Notes under the pieces: generated by a model | What the model was told of the DNA's origin: nothing | Seen by the model: only the letters and a program-made list of their open reading frames with translations | Database searches by the model: none | Assembly (NCBI GenBank): GCA_035235625.1 | Contig: CP141143.1 | Coordinates: 25,155,092 to 25,219,091 of the forward strand | DNA from: Saururus chinensis | Taxonomy: Eukaryota > Streptophyta > Magnoliopsida > Piperales > Saururaceae | Length of the DNA stretch: 64,000 nt | Direction: 5' to 3' | Made by a program: the position numbers and the translations under genes | In this document: positions 12,198 to 25,859 of the stretch, piece by piece | Layout of the letters: each line of letters opens with the position of its first letter | Position numbering within the stretch: position 1 is the first letter of the stretch

Positions 12198-15100
12198 TGT
12201 AACAACTCTTATTTTCTAAAGAAATTAATATAAATTATATTATATTTTTAGTCATTGGTAAATCATCAAAGCACCGATGGACTTGCTGATAGAACTTAGA
12301 GAATTTTCATTGGTAGACGTGTGGATGGAGTGGTCGATGGTAACTTCATACACACAATTACTCTAGAATACGAGGCGGTTAGTCAGCTTCGAAGTACGTG
12401 GGTAGTTATGATAGTATTTAAGGCTTATGAACGGTTTGAGGAGAGGAAAGGAGAGTTGAAGGGAAGACTTGCTTCCAGAGAAGGGAGCAGTGGACAACCA
12501 AGAGTGAAGTGAATGCCATAATCAAGAGACACTTGCGTTTAAGGTTGGAAAGCTTTTTAAATTCATGTTTTTCGTTGGATTAGTATAGTTTTGGAATTCT
12601 TTCATGCATTTTATGATTTGAGATGGATAGATGGTTAATTGAAATGAAGTTTGTGAATTTCATAGTCTTCTAAGTCAAAATCACGATTTTTACTATAATA
12701 GGAAGAAAAACTCATGGTTTGGGTTTATGACTTCTTTTGGGAAAGATTTTTAAGAAGTATATACATAAGTATGATTTTCCAAAATGAATGAGAGTATATG
12801 TATGCAATTTCTGATTGTCGATGAAGTTACTGACATGTCGGTGGTTACACTGATGAAAGGAAGAAGATGAACAGTGATTCTACATATGTGCATAGCATAC
12901 ATGTTGTTTTTGGTCATCGGTAGTGTAAGTAAATGATGCACCAATGAGGTGTCAATGAGAATGGCACGATAATGTCATTCCACTATCAATGGAGTTCAAC
13001 ATGTAGGTGAACTCACCAGTGGATGCTGGCGAGGGTACCAGCCCATCTGAGAAGTTGCCAATGGAGTCTCTATCGGTAAGGGTTGACTCGTCAATGAACT
13101 CACCGATAGGCATTGGTGTAACACCCCTTGTATTTTTGAAATAAAAGAAAATAATTTTTGAAAATGTAACGAAATTTAATTTCCTCTTGCCAAGGATCAC
13201 TATGTACCAAAAGAGTAATTACAACATAATTTCGCATTATACAAGGATTTCCAAAATTGGGCATAACATGCCTTTATACATCAGTCATTACAAATATTAT
13301 ACAAATTACAAAAAAGTACAAAAACTAAAATTTAAGAAGTCTCTTTGAAGCTCCTTCAATTTTGAAAGACACACCGATAGAATCTGAGGGTGGGTAAGTA
13401 AATTTATACTCAGTAGTTGAGTTATGTTCTAAAGATATGTTTCATGGGTGTAAAAATTGTGTCATCTTTCCTTTAAAATCATTCAAAAAATAATAAAAGT
13501 CTGAAAACACGGTCACAGAATGTCGCGATACCAGACGACTTACACCCATGCTCATGGGGCAATGGGAGATGGAAGAAAAAAGAATCTCCTATGATATCCC
13601 AGTTCCTATGCGTGCCAAAGCCAAATGTGGCAGTATCCAAAATCATCATAATAATTCCTAGTTTCGAGAAACCTGAAACTATCCAGAGGGTACATTTACC
13701 CAAAACTGGGAGATATCTTTTGTAAAGAGGAGATGCTTTTAAAAATAGATTTCCTTTTTGAAACATAAGAAGAAGACCTTTAACAAGACATTGGTGTGTC
13801 AAAATATCGACATACAATCAGAATTTAAAACTACCTACCTCTAACACATGCCAAGTATAAGAAAATCCCCTTGCAAGATATAAAGAAAAACCCTCCTTAA
13901 GATAGTAATCTTCAAGTGGTCAGCTTGGCAGAATAACCTTCCCAATGCATAGAATGCCTTTGATTTTGTGGGGTACGACTTTTAAATGGACTAAAAAGGG
14001 TTTAAAATGGTCCAAAAATAGTAAAAAGAAGAAAGGGGAGGATTAGGAGAGGGGTAGGGTTTTCTTGACTTTAAAAAGGTCACCTCAAAAAAATAACCCT
14101 TCTACTATGTAGAGCACCCTTGATTTAGTAGGAAACGAGTCTTGGATCGGGTAATTTGGACTTAAAACGGGTCCAAAATAGTGAAAGGGGAGGAAAAGAA
14201 ATTGTATGAAGAAAATTAACTGTGGGGAGCGGGGTTTATAGCCGTTGGAAGGCGGTGCCGTGCCGCCAATTCTAGGGGTGCACGCATGAAAAACACGCAT
14301 TTGTCAAGCACATTACACTTTTTTTTAACCTTAACTTTTAAATATGAGTAACTTTTTATCCTGAATTCGATTTTGCACGTTCTTGGTACCATTAAGCTCG
14401 TATTGACGAGCCCTATGAGACTAGACTACTTATGAGCTAGTTTACCTGTACTATAAAAGTGGGTCATGCTGGTAGAACAGACTTCGATTTATGTGTTTTT
14501 CAACTTGTTATACTCATGCCTGGGAGCTCAAAACTTAGGGAATTATAAAAAATATAATCTTTATAAAAAGATCATGCCAGAAAATTAGGGTCATTACAGT
14601 TGGTGAGGGTACTAACATGTCTGTAAGTCACAAAGGGTATTTGGTATTATAGTTGGCAAGGTTTGACATATTGGTGAATTTACCAATGGTCATCGGTGAG
14701 GTGCCAACCCGTCTATAGGGTAACTGATAGTCACTATTGGCAGGGTTTGATATGTTCATAAATTCACCAATGGTCATCGGTGGAATCATCGACATGTCTG
14801 CAAGGCTACCAATGAAAATTATAATTTTTGGATTTCCTCATAATTATAACAAGTGTAATCTATAGTATGTATGATTGATATTGCATGGTTTTCGACATGT
14901 TATAAAGCATGGATGAAGATCATTTATGCATGCAATATTGAGGGTTAATATTTCCCATGCATGTGTATGAGACCATTAATTGAGACGAATAGTGACCTAA
15001 AAGACTATACATAAGGCAACTAAGATCAAAGGAACCCTTGGTATCTAGGCTCTAAAAGTGAGTCATTAGCCACATAGACAGAAGATGCTTAGTATGAAAA

Positions 15101-15959
15101 ATGAACAAGGTTTTTTGGCTTTCTAAAAACTTGATTTATGTAGGACTGCTTCCTTGGCCCGGGAGACATGTTCGAATAAACTAGAGCATTAAAAGATGAC
15201 CAGTCCTACGCAGCGCAATCAAAAAGTTTTGATGATAATGGAAAATAAAAATTTCAACACTAAGGTCCATGAGCCCTATGAGCCTTTACTTTATGACATA
15301 GATGGAGAAATGAAGACTTCATAGCATTGAGGTCACAATGTGATGGCCTAATATCGTATCGAGGGGAGCTCCTAGATAAGGCCATTGTGTCTAGAGAACC
15401 TTGGGAAGGGTTCTACTTATAAATAAAATGATTTATATAAAAGGCATGTATTTTCTTCTAATGAATCGACTCATTTTCTAATGAGAATACTATAGTATGT
15501 TAATCAAATTTTTGTGTTGCCTTAAGATTGTTATCTCACTGAGTATGTTTGTATACTCAGCATCCTTTATGGTGTAGGTGTTCGAGCCGAGACATTAAAG
15601 GTGATGTGAAGGCCATAATTATAGTAAAGTTCTACTCTACATTCATGGAGATGCTTCAGCTAGGTTTGACTAGGCACGTGAGTGTGCAATTTCTCTTTCA
15701 TTTGTTTATATGTTATTAACAAAAACTTGTGAACTAGTAGATTCTGTGCATATTTTAATAAATAGATACTTCATATTAAGGTATTATTATCACACAAAAA
15801 ATGTTTTGTGAATGATAGTGATACCTTAGTTCTTTATTTTATTGATTTAAATTGTTGCAATTGCAGAAATATGGAAAGAGATTTGTATTATTGTCTTCTT
15901 CAAAAAAAGAAAAACATGTATTTTTCAAAAAAAATAATGTAAAAATTAGGGGTGTGACA
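12198..15959 (+). mobile_element. LTR-like element, 3.76 kb, containing a nested element
   Basis: It begins TGTAACAACTCTTATTTTC and ends AATTAGGGGTGTGACA. GTTA flanks both sides (12194-12197 and 15960-15963); this 4-bp match is weak evidence taken alone. Inside are degenerate ACCGATGG / GGTCATCGGT words and a partial direct repeat (CACCAATGGTCATCGGTG-type blocks near 14680 and 14765). No coding motif was found. The right part resembles the right part of the 21400-23894 element. A second element occupies 13117-14598. Orientation is inferred from the terminal sequences. Confidence 0.5.
13117..14598 (+). mobile_element. Nested LTR-like element, 1.48 kb
   Basis: TGTAACACCCC at the left and GGGTCATTACA at the right give TG...CA termini. 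The flanking 5-mers ATTGG (13112-13116) and GTTGG (14599-14603) match at four of five positions. No protein motif inside; probably a short solo LTR that inserted into the surrounding 3.76-kb element. Confidence 0.58.
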
Positions 15960-17089
15960 GTTAGTAGACAAGTTTTATTTACAAGACTTCACAAATTATG
16001 AGAAAGTATATTTAGAATGCAACTTCTCCACTACAAGTGTGATGTAGTTCCAAATGAGGACTTTAAAAAATTCCCAATTGTGTCAATTATATGTTACGCC
16101 TAGAAGATAAAAAATTCTAACTACTTGTTTATCAAGTTGTTGTAATTGTACTCTCCCAACTTCTCCCACAACTATGGGTTGACCATTTTCAATCATGCAT
16201 ATTATTAAAACAATGCTTCAAAACAAAATCAAGTATGATTTTCTCACATACTCTTTGATTGTGTATATTGAAAGGGAAATTCTTGAAAAAATTAGTAGTC
16301 ACTCGTATAAGACTACGGATTTGAAAGAACTCAAGTTTCACTCTTATGGATGATAAATTGTTTTGCTTTGTTTATAAGTTTTTAGGTTGAAAGTATACCA
16401 ATTTTTAAATCATAGTGTTTTTGGCTCATTATCAAATTGGATTATGACAGTTTACATCAAAATATAAATTTTTTATGTTTTTTTAGCACAAACCCCCAAC
16501 ACCCTCAAGATGAAATCCTAGTTCTGCCCTTATAATAATATTTCATGGTGGGTAGGCCCCATATGTAGACATGTCCACACGCTAATGCACACCCATCCTG
16601 TGCCTGACATGTACGCAATGAGTAGACTTTAATTTTGGCATAAAAAGACCCTTTCAGGAGCAAGAAGTAGCCTTGGGTACAAATGTAGGGAGCACCAGTC
16701 AGTATACATGTCCAATTGCTCTATCGTTCAATATAACGATATAATGACCACCATTTTATTATTAGCAAGTAATTAGCCACAGTATTTTAAATGTGTTCGT
16801 GATAATAATTTAAGATGTGCTAGTGTCCAAGTCCACATCCATTGGATAGTCAAACACAATCACACTTTCTAGCTAAAGAAAAAGAATCCAGCTACCTCAC
16901 TTCAACCGGAATACTTTGGGCCAATTTAGTTATGTTAATTTGAAATTAGAGTTTGAATAGCATATTTCTAATACCGTTAATGAAGAGAGAATTTGAGCTA
17001 ATAAATACAAAAAGAAAATTTTCTTGTGGCCAGCTCAGTATTAAGGTTGGGTTAATGAGAGTAGCACTATTATTTCATATATTTGAAAA
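15960..17089. other. Unassigned intergenic DNA
   Basis: AT-rich; no gene or repeat structure recognised. Confidence 0.35.
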
Positions 17090-17290
17090 TACTCCTTTTG
17101 CCCTATATTAATAGCAATATTTAAAAAATAGTGGTTTATATTGACCGGTAAAATATACATAGAGAAGAGAAAATAAACTCATGATATCCTTTTTAAAGTA
17201 TAAAATTACTTAAAGTGAATAAAATGAGCTATTAATATGGAGCAATTTTTTTTTGCCAAATAGAATTATTAATTTAAGATAAAAGGAGTA
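17090..17290. mobile_element. Stowaway-like MITE (201 bp)
   Basis: The terminal inverted repeats TACTCCTTTTGCCCTATATT and, read on the minus strand, TACTCCTTTTATCTTAAATT are close matches. TA at each outer end fits a Tc1/mariner-derived Stowaway MITE. The right half resembles 25970-26045, so two family members exist in the window. Confidence 0.75.
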
Positions 17291-18220
17291 ATAAATATTA
17301 CTTTCATGAGGAATATAATAATCAAATTCATAAGAGAAACACAATTTTTGGCACATCAGTCATTTGAAAGTGAGTGTTGACCTTCCAAGTTCTAGACTTG
17401 AATTGACAATTCAAAATGGAGCCTTCTCTATCCCTATCAAATTACATAATCTCACTATAACAAGATTTGGCTAGCTAGAATTACTATCATATGAAGAATA
17501 CCATATATTCTTAAAATAAATCCTATTCTCTCAACTCTCAAGCAAATGCAATTCTTATTGCACTAACCAAGCCAAAATGTAGCATATTGCACAGCAAGAT
17601 TCGATGGGCTCTAACTGGAGCCTTCTTCCAATACCGGGTCAATGCGACTAAAGGTCTAATTTACGTATCCAGGATCTATGTGACATTCCTGGTCAGAAAA
17701 TTATCCTTATCCCTCCTATCTCGTACTGGTTGAATTACTACCCAGGGAGAAATTATCAAACCCCAACGTTGTACCCAAGTACAAAAAACGCAACTTGGAG
17801 TAGGCCCAATAATGCGAGGCCAGCCCATTTGTCGGCCAATCTTAGCATAAATGCCCTTTAATCCATCTACTTGGGAAGACACAGGCTACTTAAGCCTTCC
17901 CTCTGTTTTGATTCTTCATCTCTTTCACTGCCAGTAACTAAGTCACTGTTTAGATGAACTTCAAGGATTAAAACAGAGAGGCTTTAAATCATCAATACAA
18001 AACTTCACATCTGCTTTAAAGACACTTTGTTTTCAACTCTCCTTGTGCTTTGTTTTTCAACTATCCTAACGAAAATATTTACTCTTTAAAGCCACCTTGC
18101 TTTTGCATTTAAACAACACATAAACATATTTCCCGAAAAAGAGGGAGGCTTGGGTATTTAGATCAATGAAAGATTGGTGCTATGTTGGTTTAGCCAAATA
18201 TTTTTGGATGATTTTGAAAT
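17291..18220. other. Unassigned intergenic DNA
   Basis: No feature recognised; short open frames only. Confidence 0.35.
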
Positions 18221-19540
18221 AAAATAATTCTTTATGGATTAAATGGGTATATGGGGATTACATTCTCGACTCCTCTATTTGGCATTGTGTTATTCCTTCA
18301 TTTACTTCTTATTCTTGGACATATTCTCTGAATGAGGAATATCACGATGAATTTTATTTATTATAAGATTAATGATAGCAAAGATACCATATTCTAGCTA
18401 GATCCCTGGGTAGAAATAGAAAATTTTACCCTGCATAATTATGGTCAGTGCCTTATTTTTCATATGGGGAGTCATATTTTTGCATATGTTGTTTGATTGA
18501 AGGTCATTAGATGTGGAATTAGTATATTAACATGAGATGTGATCATGTTATTCATACCATTAGTGATAATCTTCTTATTCTTAATCAAGTTGGACATATT
18601 CTCTGAATGAGGAATATCACGATGAATTTTATTTATTATAAGATTAATGATGGCAAAGATACCGTATTCTAGCTAGATCCCTGGGTAGAAATAGAAAATT
18701 TTACCCTCCATAATTATGGTCAGTGCCTTATTTTTCATATGGGGAGTCATATTTTTGCATATGTTGCTTGATTGAAGGTCATTAGATGTGGAATTAGCAT
18801 ATTAACATGAGATGTGATCATGTTATTCATACCATTAGTGATAATCTTCTTATTCTTAATCAAGAAAATTAAGTTAAATGGAAGTCTAGCTCTTCAGGGA
18901 AGTTCTCAACTAAGTCAGTGTACAAGGTGCTCTCTAAACATCATTCAAATCTGAATTAGACGTCCATTGTTTGGTTCAAACATCATATTCCACGTCATTT
19001 ATTTATTGGCTGGTTGATGTTGCATGGTCAGTTACTCACTTTAGACAAGATCCAGGGAATTCAACTTACTAATAGATGTATTCTATGCAAGTTTAAACTT
19101 GAATAGACTCATGGTATTTTCTTCTCTTGCAGTTATTCTAAATGGTTCATGAGTAATATTCTCATATTCTTTAGAGTGGATCTTTCTTGTAATCAAGCTC
19201 AATAGGAGCGCCAACACATCTAGTTTTTTAGTCACTCCATTTCAGACTTAGGTTTGCTTATAAAATTTTTCATGAACTACGCAGTTTACTTCATTTAGAC
19301 AAAGAGAAATAGCCGCATTTCCAGAAATAAATTCACTCATAAGTGACATTTTTATTTGAAGTGTGAAAGGCAAGTTAGAGTTAGTGTATCTGTTAATTCT
19401 TATTTTTTAAAATTGTTGTTGAGTTTCCATTCATAGCTGAAAATGACGTCTGTAACTTTATTAGTTTGTATTCTTGGCTCTTTCTTTCTCTCTTTTTAAT
19501 TAAAATGAGTTTTCTCACCTATTTACCTGATAAATAAAAG
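18221..19540 (+). pseudogene. L1-type LINE, 3' part of ORF2 (zf-RVT region) and tail, degenerate
   Basis: Remnant of the C-terminal part of a non-LTR retrotransposon reverse transcriptase polyprotein. SLWIKWVYGDYILDSSIWH at 18221 is the conserved segment after the RT core, followed by the INDSKDTIF-LDPW motif at about 18370. A later part (about 18910-19200) reads KSSSSGKFSTKSVYKVL, then WFKHHIPRHLFIGWLMLHGQ, LLTLDKIQ, CILCKFKLE and HGIFFSCSYS. That is the zf-RVT pattern with its two CxxC-type pairs and histidine. Several stops and a frame change show it is dead. The T-rich sequence to about 19540 is like the 3' tail of plant L1 copies; no long poly(A) remains. The 5' end is truncated, as usual for LINEs. 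A 275-bp tandem duplication lies within it. Confidence 0.8.
18315..18864 (+). repeat. 275-bp tandem duplication inside the LINE
   Basis: Copy 1 spans 18315-18589 and copy 2 18590-18864, both starting TTGGACATATTCTCTG and ending AATCAAG. They differ at only a few positions (for example ATGATAGC versus ATGATGGC), so the duplication is much younger than the LINE. Confidence 0.92.
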
Positions 19541-21399
19541 ACATAAACATAATTGTTTTGGGGCAATATAAACTTGAACTTTGTATGTTTGATCACTCTT
19601 AGGCCCTGTTTTCAGGTTCATTTTCTTTTCTAACTTGGAATCATATACCTTCATTTTAAAAAACCAGTGGTTTAACTAGTCATTCCTTTACAAATATTGA
19701 TCTATTTATCTTAACATCCAATGATCAAGATAAGAATAATATGATCACTTCAAAGTTCAAACCCTCCAATGGGTAATAATCATGTCCTCCAAGCTTACAT
19801 AATACTGTGTGAGAGACATGACTGTATTCTTGATGAAACTATGTGTTGCTCATTGTGAAGTATATATAGCCATCAAGTATTTGGAAGTATTTTTTATACT
19901 CCACACTCAACGTGAGCCGAGTGTAAGAAAGGCATTGATTTTTAAAATTGACGACACAAACAGTAGCGCATGTTAACCCACATAGCATAAAAAAACGCTT
20001 CCTAAATACTCCGAGCTATATGTTAATTGTTTTGTACCTCGATATCAGCAGTGCCAATATTGATGGGAGGCATACGATTCCAAAGATGATAGACAGTAAA
20101 TTAGAGATTTAGGGGAGGTGCCCAATGCTGCTTATGTGCACGGTATTTCTAGGGAAGCATGAAATGTGAAAATTGGTGGGTAGGAAAGTGTGCATCGAGG
20201 GTGACACTGCAAGGCAGTCGGCCAGTAAGCACTGAGCATAAAAAGTTGGTGTGGCTGAAGGGAAAAGGAAAATAAAGAAAGGCTTATCATTATTAGGAAG
20301 TCATCCACCTTCTCCAGCACGTGCATGTAACCCACACTCTCTCCTGCCATGTTTGGCGTCTATAATAAAGCTGATGCTTCATGCATCCACGTACTTGGCT
20401 TTCGGTAAACTAGCGACGTATAGTTATTTGAACTTTTTGTTGGACCATTTCTATTATCTCAATTATTAGTCGTGCATGAATAAACAAATAACACATGTAT
20501 TTAATATAAATATTATATAAAAAATTAAGATGGACCTAGCATATTTAGAGGGGCATGCTGGCCGCATCGTATACCATCAGATTGAGGCGCTTGTGACCCA
20601 CCAACTCGTAAATAACAAGCATCTCGATCCAACACCACACAAAGCGCCTTATGCACACCCTTCCAGATATACTGGGCACATATTATATAACACTCCCAAA
20701 TATATTAGTTTTTTTATATTTTTAAATTATTAGAATTTGAATAAATTTAAATATTTTGCACTAGCATAAATGTAGTGAGCGCGTAGAGGAGTAACATTTG
20801 TACTATTGGTAGACGATGATGTATTAGTGAAACACCAATGAATTTCTAGGTTTTGTACGAAGAGTCAACAACATGTTGGTTTATGGGACATTTTGTCTAT
20901 GAGAATAAAAATTATTTAAAATAGATGATTATGCATCATATTCAATTATTCTCCTCTCATATAAATATCCTTTTGATGCCCTAAGACTCATCTCTTCAAA
21001 AAATGATTTTTAGCCAAGAAGGTATGCCAATGGTTCATTAAAAACTAGAAAAAGGGATAAAAAGTCGAATGTTGGGGATTCGCGCACAAAGGAGAAAGGT
21101 TAAATTGCTAATTTCGAACTATTTGTATCCTTTAGCATAAAAAAAGAGCATGATCTAGTAATTATGAGTTTCTCTTCTAATGTTTAAATCTATGCTTTTG
21201 TCTATGAATATGTTATTTGGGATACTACTATGGTCATGGCAGTAAAATTGATGGATTAAGATCATGATTTTAGACTTATATATTATATGTGTTTTAAATG
21301 CATCATGAAATTAAAGTCTTATGCATATAGAAGTTTTACTTGAATGTCCTTTCCAAGGGGAATCGCTCTAGCACCAAAACTAAAACTTATATCCTTTTG
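19541..21399. other. Unassigned intergenic DNA
   Basis: No gene, RNA gene or clear transposon structure recognised. Short frames around 20132-20733 have no family features. Confidence 0.35.
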
Positions 21400-23894
21400 T
21401 TCTAATCATTGACATGTTTACCAATACGTCGATGATGATGTTGATAGTTAGGAGAATATGAATCATTACCGGCATTGATGCATAGGGGTGCATATTGGTG
21501 TTATACCGAACATTATTAGTGAGACTGACATGTAGGTGATGATACCAGCAAACCTAACTTATTATAGTGTACTCATTATCGGCAAGTTATTGATACGTCG
21601 ATATTGGTATTGATGGCCATCAGCACCAACACCAATGCAATGAGAGGAAAATTGATGATACTTCAGTTCATATTTTCAAAGTAAAGTTTTCACTAATGAT
21701 TTTACTACTAGTGAGGTATATTTTAGTATAAAAGTAAATATCAAAATATATGATGAGAAAATATGTGTGAATAATGGGTAAATGAATCCTAAGTTTGGGC
21801 CTACCAAAAGGGTAGAGGTAAACCATTATATAAGACACTTATTGAAATTGGTGCCTAGTGTCAGTCTGAGCTCCAAGATTGGGCCCTCTTAGTCACGTAG
21901 AGGAGATTCATTATATAAAAATGATCATGGGTTTATGCTCCACAAGGCTTAGGAATTTATTATTTTTAGATCATCTCCTCAAGGCTTGGGAGTTGGTTTA
22001 AATAAGTTAAACCTTTATATAAATCATGAATTCAGCACAGCACAACAAAGGTGCCCTTGGTAATCATATAAAATAGAGAATCTTGACCATCTGGGTCCAT
22101 GAGTCATTATAGGTATTACCTTCATGACATAGATGAAGATGGTTATAGTATTTAGCAAGAGTCCAAAACTACCTTGTTAAGTGGTATATATTTTAAGGAG
22201 TCATGAAGATCTCATTGATGTTGTCTAGACTTTAGTGAATATGTTTACTTTATAATAAAGGTTGATCTTAATATGTCATTATTAGTTTGGTTGTTTTTAT
22301 AATATCTCATTGTAGTTCTTGTTTAGTCATCCCACTAGGTATACAATATACTTAGCACTCATTTGATGTATGTACGTAGGAGCAGTAAAATTCTAGGAAT
22401 GCCTTTTTTATTTCCGCCTGTTACTATTTACGACGCTTATATGAAAACATCGCAAATAATAAGTTGTTTGTGACACTTCTTTGGAAGCGTTGCAAGGAGT
22501 TCTATTTTTTAAAAAAAATATCTAGTATTTGAGACGCTTCAATAGAAGTGTCGCTGATTGATAACTATTTGTGATGTGTATCAAGAAGCTTCGCAAAAAA
22601 GCTTATGGCAGGCAAAATTTTGCCCTCGTCGTTTTATACCCCCCTCCATTTTCCCTCTATGCCCCTCATACATGGCATATTACCGAAGGAATGGGCTCTG
22701 GGTGCCAGAGTTCAGCTTCCTGCCGGATTCTGGCTCCCCCCCTTGCTTTTCTTTTCCGCCATTTCCTTTCTTGCATACTGCCAAGGGGACTCTGGCTCAC
22801 TGCCAGATTCTAGCTCCCCCTCCCCCCTCCCCCCCCCAATTTTCATTTGCAGGTGAAGGAGGGGATTTTATTTTTTTCAGTTATTAGCAACACTTTTAAA
22901 AGAGTCTCTAGTAACAATTTTTATTTTTTTTCCTTCCTCTTCCCGGTCAGTCACCCACTCCCCCCCCCCTCCATTTTCCCTCTCTGACCCCTCCTACCTG
23001 GCATATTACTAGAGGAGCGGGCTTTAGGTACTAGAGTCCGAATTCCAGCTCCGACTCCGCCCCCCCTATTTTTCCTTCTGCCCTTTCCTTTATTCCCAGA
23101 GGAAAGCGCTTTGGGCACCTGAGTATGGCTTGCTGCCAGTATCTGGCTCCCAGGTGGAGGGGATTTTATTTTTTGTTAGTTATTAGCAATGCTTTTAAAA
23201 CCATCACTAATAACCATTTTTATTATTTTTTCCTTATTAGTGATGCTTTTGAAAGCATCTCTAATAATAGTTTTTATTATTATTTTCTTATTAGGGATGC
23301 TTAATTATTTTTATTATTTTTTAAAGTTTTTTATTAGCAACACTTTTGAAAGTGTCACTAATAATATTTTTATTTTTTCTTATTAGCAACGCACAAACAA
23401 ACATCGCTAATAAGGTTTTTAAATTTTTTTATATCATTAACAATTTATTATTAGCTACACTTTATAAAGTGTTGCAAAAAAATTATATTAGTGACACAAA
23501 AAAATGGTGCTAATAGTAGTACTATTAGTGATATTTTTTCATATGAGTCGCTAATTAGCAGTACCGAAGGTACTTGTTGTGACACTTTTTAAGCATCACT
23601 AATAGTAATTAATGACACTTTAAGACTATTAAGTGTTGTTAATAGTCTTTTTTTCTTGTAGTATTTGTATTATAGTTTCTAAATAAGTACATGAGCAATA
23701 CCTTTTTTTTGTTTTATGCTATAGTTTGATTATAGTTAATATGTACTCAGATTTAATATTGGTATGTTCAAAAAGCAAGTGGCTTGCATCACAAGGTATC
23801 TTGACAAATGTTTTAGTTTGATAATGATATTGTATTTCTTGAGATGGTTTTTATATAAAATGACATTAGAAGAACAAAATCTTGGGGTGTAACA
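21400..23894 (+). mobile_element. Diverged LTR-like element related to the 12.2-16 kb one
   Basis: It ends GGGGTGTAACA (23894). The interval before the CACTA-like insert (21400-22390) shares ACCAATACGTCGATG-type words and the ACTAGGTATACAATATACT / ACTGAGTATGTTTGTATACT segment with the element at 12198-15959. The left end was not located, so the start is approximate. A CACTA relative interrupts it at about 22420-23665. Confidence 0.45.
22420..23665. mobile_element. Short diverged relative of the CACTA-like hairpin elements
   Basis: It contains repeated ATTAGCAATGCTTTTAAAA / CATCACTAATAA hairpin units, which are TAGCGACGC-type units decayed mostly at CpG. It also has a perfect palindrome GGCAAAATTTTGCC (22611-22624) and a C-rich block like the GC block of the two large elements. 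The right end reads TTTCTTGTAGTA, a variant of the reverse complement of CACTACAAG. The left end is not recognisable. It has no coding region and appears to be an older or shorter member of the family. Confidence 0.65.
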
Positions 23895-24611
23895 TACGGC
23901 TCATATTATGTATAGTTAAGCAAAAGAAACATACAAATTGGATCATTGATTTTTAAAGTAACAGTTTCAAGAGGGAGCAAAGCAAATTGGGTGAGAAGAA
24001 GAGTCAAGTGCACTAGGTTGGGGTTGATGATTTCTAGATGGGAAAATTATTAAAATATTATTAGTTAAATAAATAATTACCAATTAAGTGGATATAAAAT
24101 TTAAATTAACAAATAAATATTGATATTATGATGTGCTTTGTAATGGTTACAAATTGCCTCATTGTAGCATATGTATGGGTTTATCTAGGTTTGACACTTC
24201 TTGCTTTATTAAGTGCTCCTACACATAAGAAACTTTGCGATTCTTTAGTACACTTAGTAGCCACTTCCGGTTCAATTGGTTGCTCTTCTTCTTTATTTTT
24301 TAAGAATGAGATGTCGAACTCGTCATCGTGATGAATTGGATTCCCTTATTTAATGGTCATTTGACTTTCCGGAGTGTTGGACTCATTCACGGAATAGAAG
24401 TGAGAGTATTGAGTCATTTATTTAAAAAAAGAAAGGTTAAGATATAATTAGAAAGAAAGTAAGTAAAATAAAATAATAAAATAATAATATTACAATAAAA
24501 TTATATCAAATTTAGAATTTCCCCTCAAAGACTTGAGTTTAGAAAATCATATGAGAAAGCTTGAAGAGTTAAAAAGTATTCTTGAAGAATGGAGGAATGA
24601 GCTTGAAAGAA

Positions 24612-24855
24612 TTGGAGTGAGAGATTGCTTTACCCTTGAGCCTTTTATTACATAATTAATTTAAGACTTGAGAGATTGAGTAAGAGTGAAGAGTAAAAAA
24701 TTCCCTCCCCCCTCCCTCCAATTTATAAAGGATTTGGAGTGAGAGATTGCTTTAGCCTTGAGCCTTTTATTACTTGATTAATTTGAAACTTGAGAAATTG
24801 AGTAAGAGTGAAGAGTAAAAAATTCCCTCCCCCCTCCCTCCAATTTATAAAGGAT
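24612..24855 (+). repeat. 122-bp tandem duplication
   Basis: Units 24612-24733 and 24734-24855 both start TTGGAGTGAGAGATTGCTTT and include a TTCCCTCCCCCCTCCCTCC run. Few differences are visible, so the duplication is young. Confidence 0.9.
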
Positions 24856-24939
24856 TTTTTATACACTTACACTATTGCCAATCTATTGGCCTGTATGACA
24901 GATTGATTGGCCCTCCAACGGCTCTTTTTATAGTTATTG

Positions 24940-25070
24940 GCAGGAGCAGGGTTTATGTGGGCCTGGGCCGATTTAGACCCAGTGACCAAAATACATAGCC
25001 CGGCCTTTTTATGGGGCCGGGTCAGGTCACGAACGGGCGGGGCTTAAGGCCTGCCATTTGTCACCTCTAT
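24940..25070 (-). mobile_element. Candidate terminal region of a hAT-type element
   Basis: Read on the minus strand it starts ATAGAGGTGACAAATGGCAG and runs into GGCC/CCCGCCCG-rich words. That resembles the GGGCCGGGC-rich ends of plant Ac/Tag-like hAT elements. No left partner or 8-bp duplication was identified. Recorded as a candidate. Confidence 0.4.
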
Positions 25071-25859
25071 GCATGAACATATAATCATTGAGGTGACAAA
25101 ACATATTCAAGTTTGTCATGTTGCTAACGTATTTAACTTACATGTTCATCAATGAAGAAATTGCAATCTATTTGTTCAACAACTAAGAAATAGGACATAT
25201 TCACAAACTTAAGCAGTGGTCATTTAATTAACTAAACAAGAACCACCATCACAAATAAGGTTGCAAAATTTTCTATTTGCTGGTAAATATCCCCAGGCTA
25301 GTATTTCAGGTAATTGCCCAAGTTAAAAACTAAACGAGATCCACCGTCACACATAATGTTTGCAACATAAATGTGCAATGTTTTATATTTCAGGTAAATA
25401 TCCCAGCTTAGTATACATCAATTTTACTAGATATTTTAAGCCATATCAGTAGTTACTCTCAATTAATGTCCGCCGACAAATCCAAGGATTAATTTACTTA
25501 TAAGCCAAAGTATTTGATAAATTAATTCTAAACAACTTAGTGATAGTTAGAATGTTTTAGGCCCATTGGTTTACTTGAGCTTTCTTTTTCCCAACTCTAC
25601 CATTGTTTTTAGAATATTTTATAAGCTCGAAAAAACCTAAAATAACGGTGCTAGTTCGTACACCCATTTACAATTTGTTCATTGAATTTAAATCCAAATG
25701 ATTCTTTCAGGGTTCTCTTTTGTAAGCCCATTTTGAGGCATCCAATCATCTCAAAGATGCATCACAAGAACCCATTTAAAAGCTTGGACGCGCTTAGCTT
25801 AATGATTTAGAATTCATGACCACAAACCATGAGATATGTTACATAGGAAAAATTGTAAT

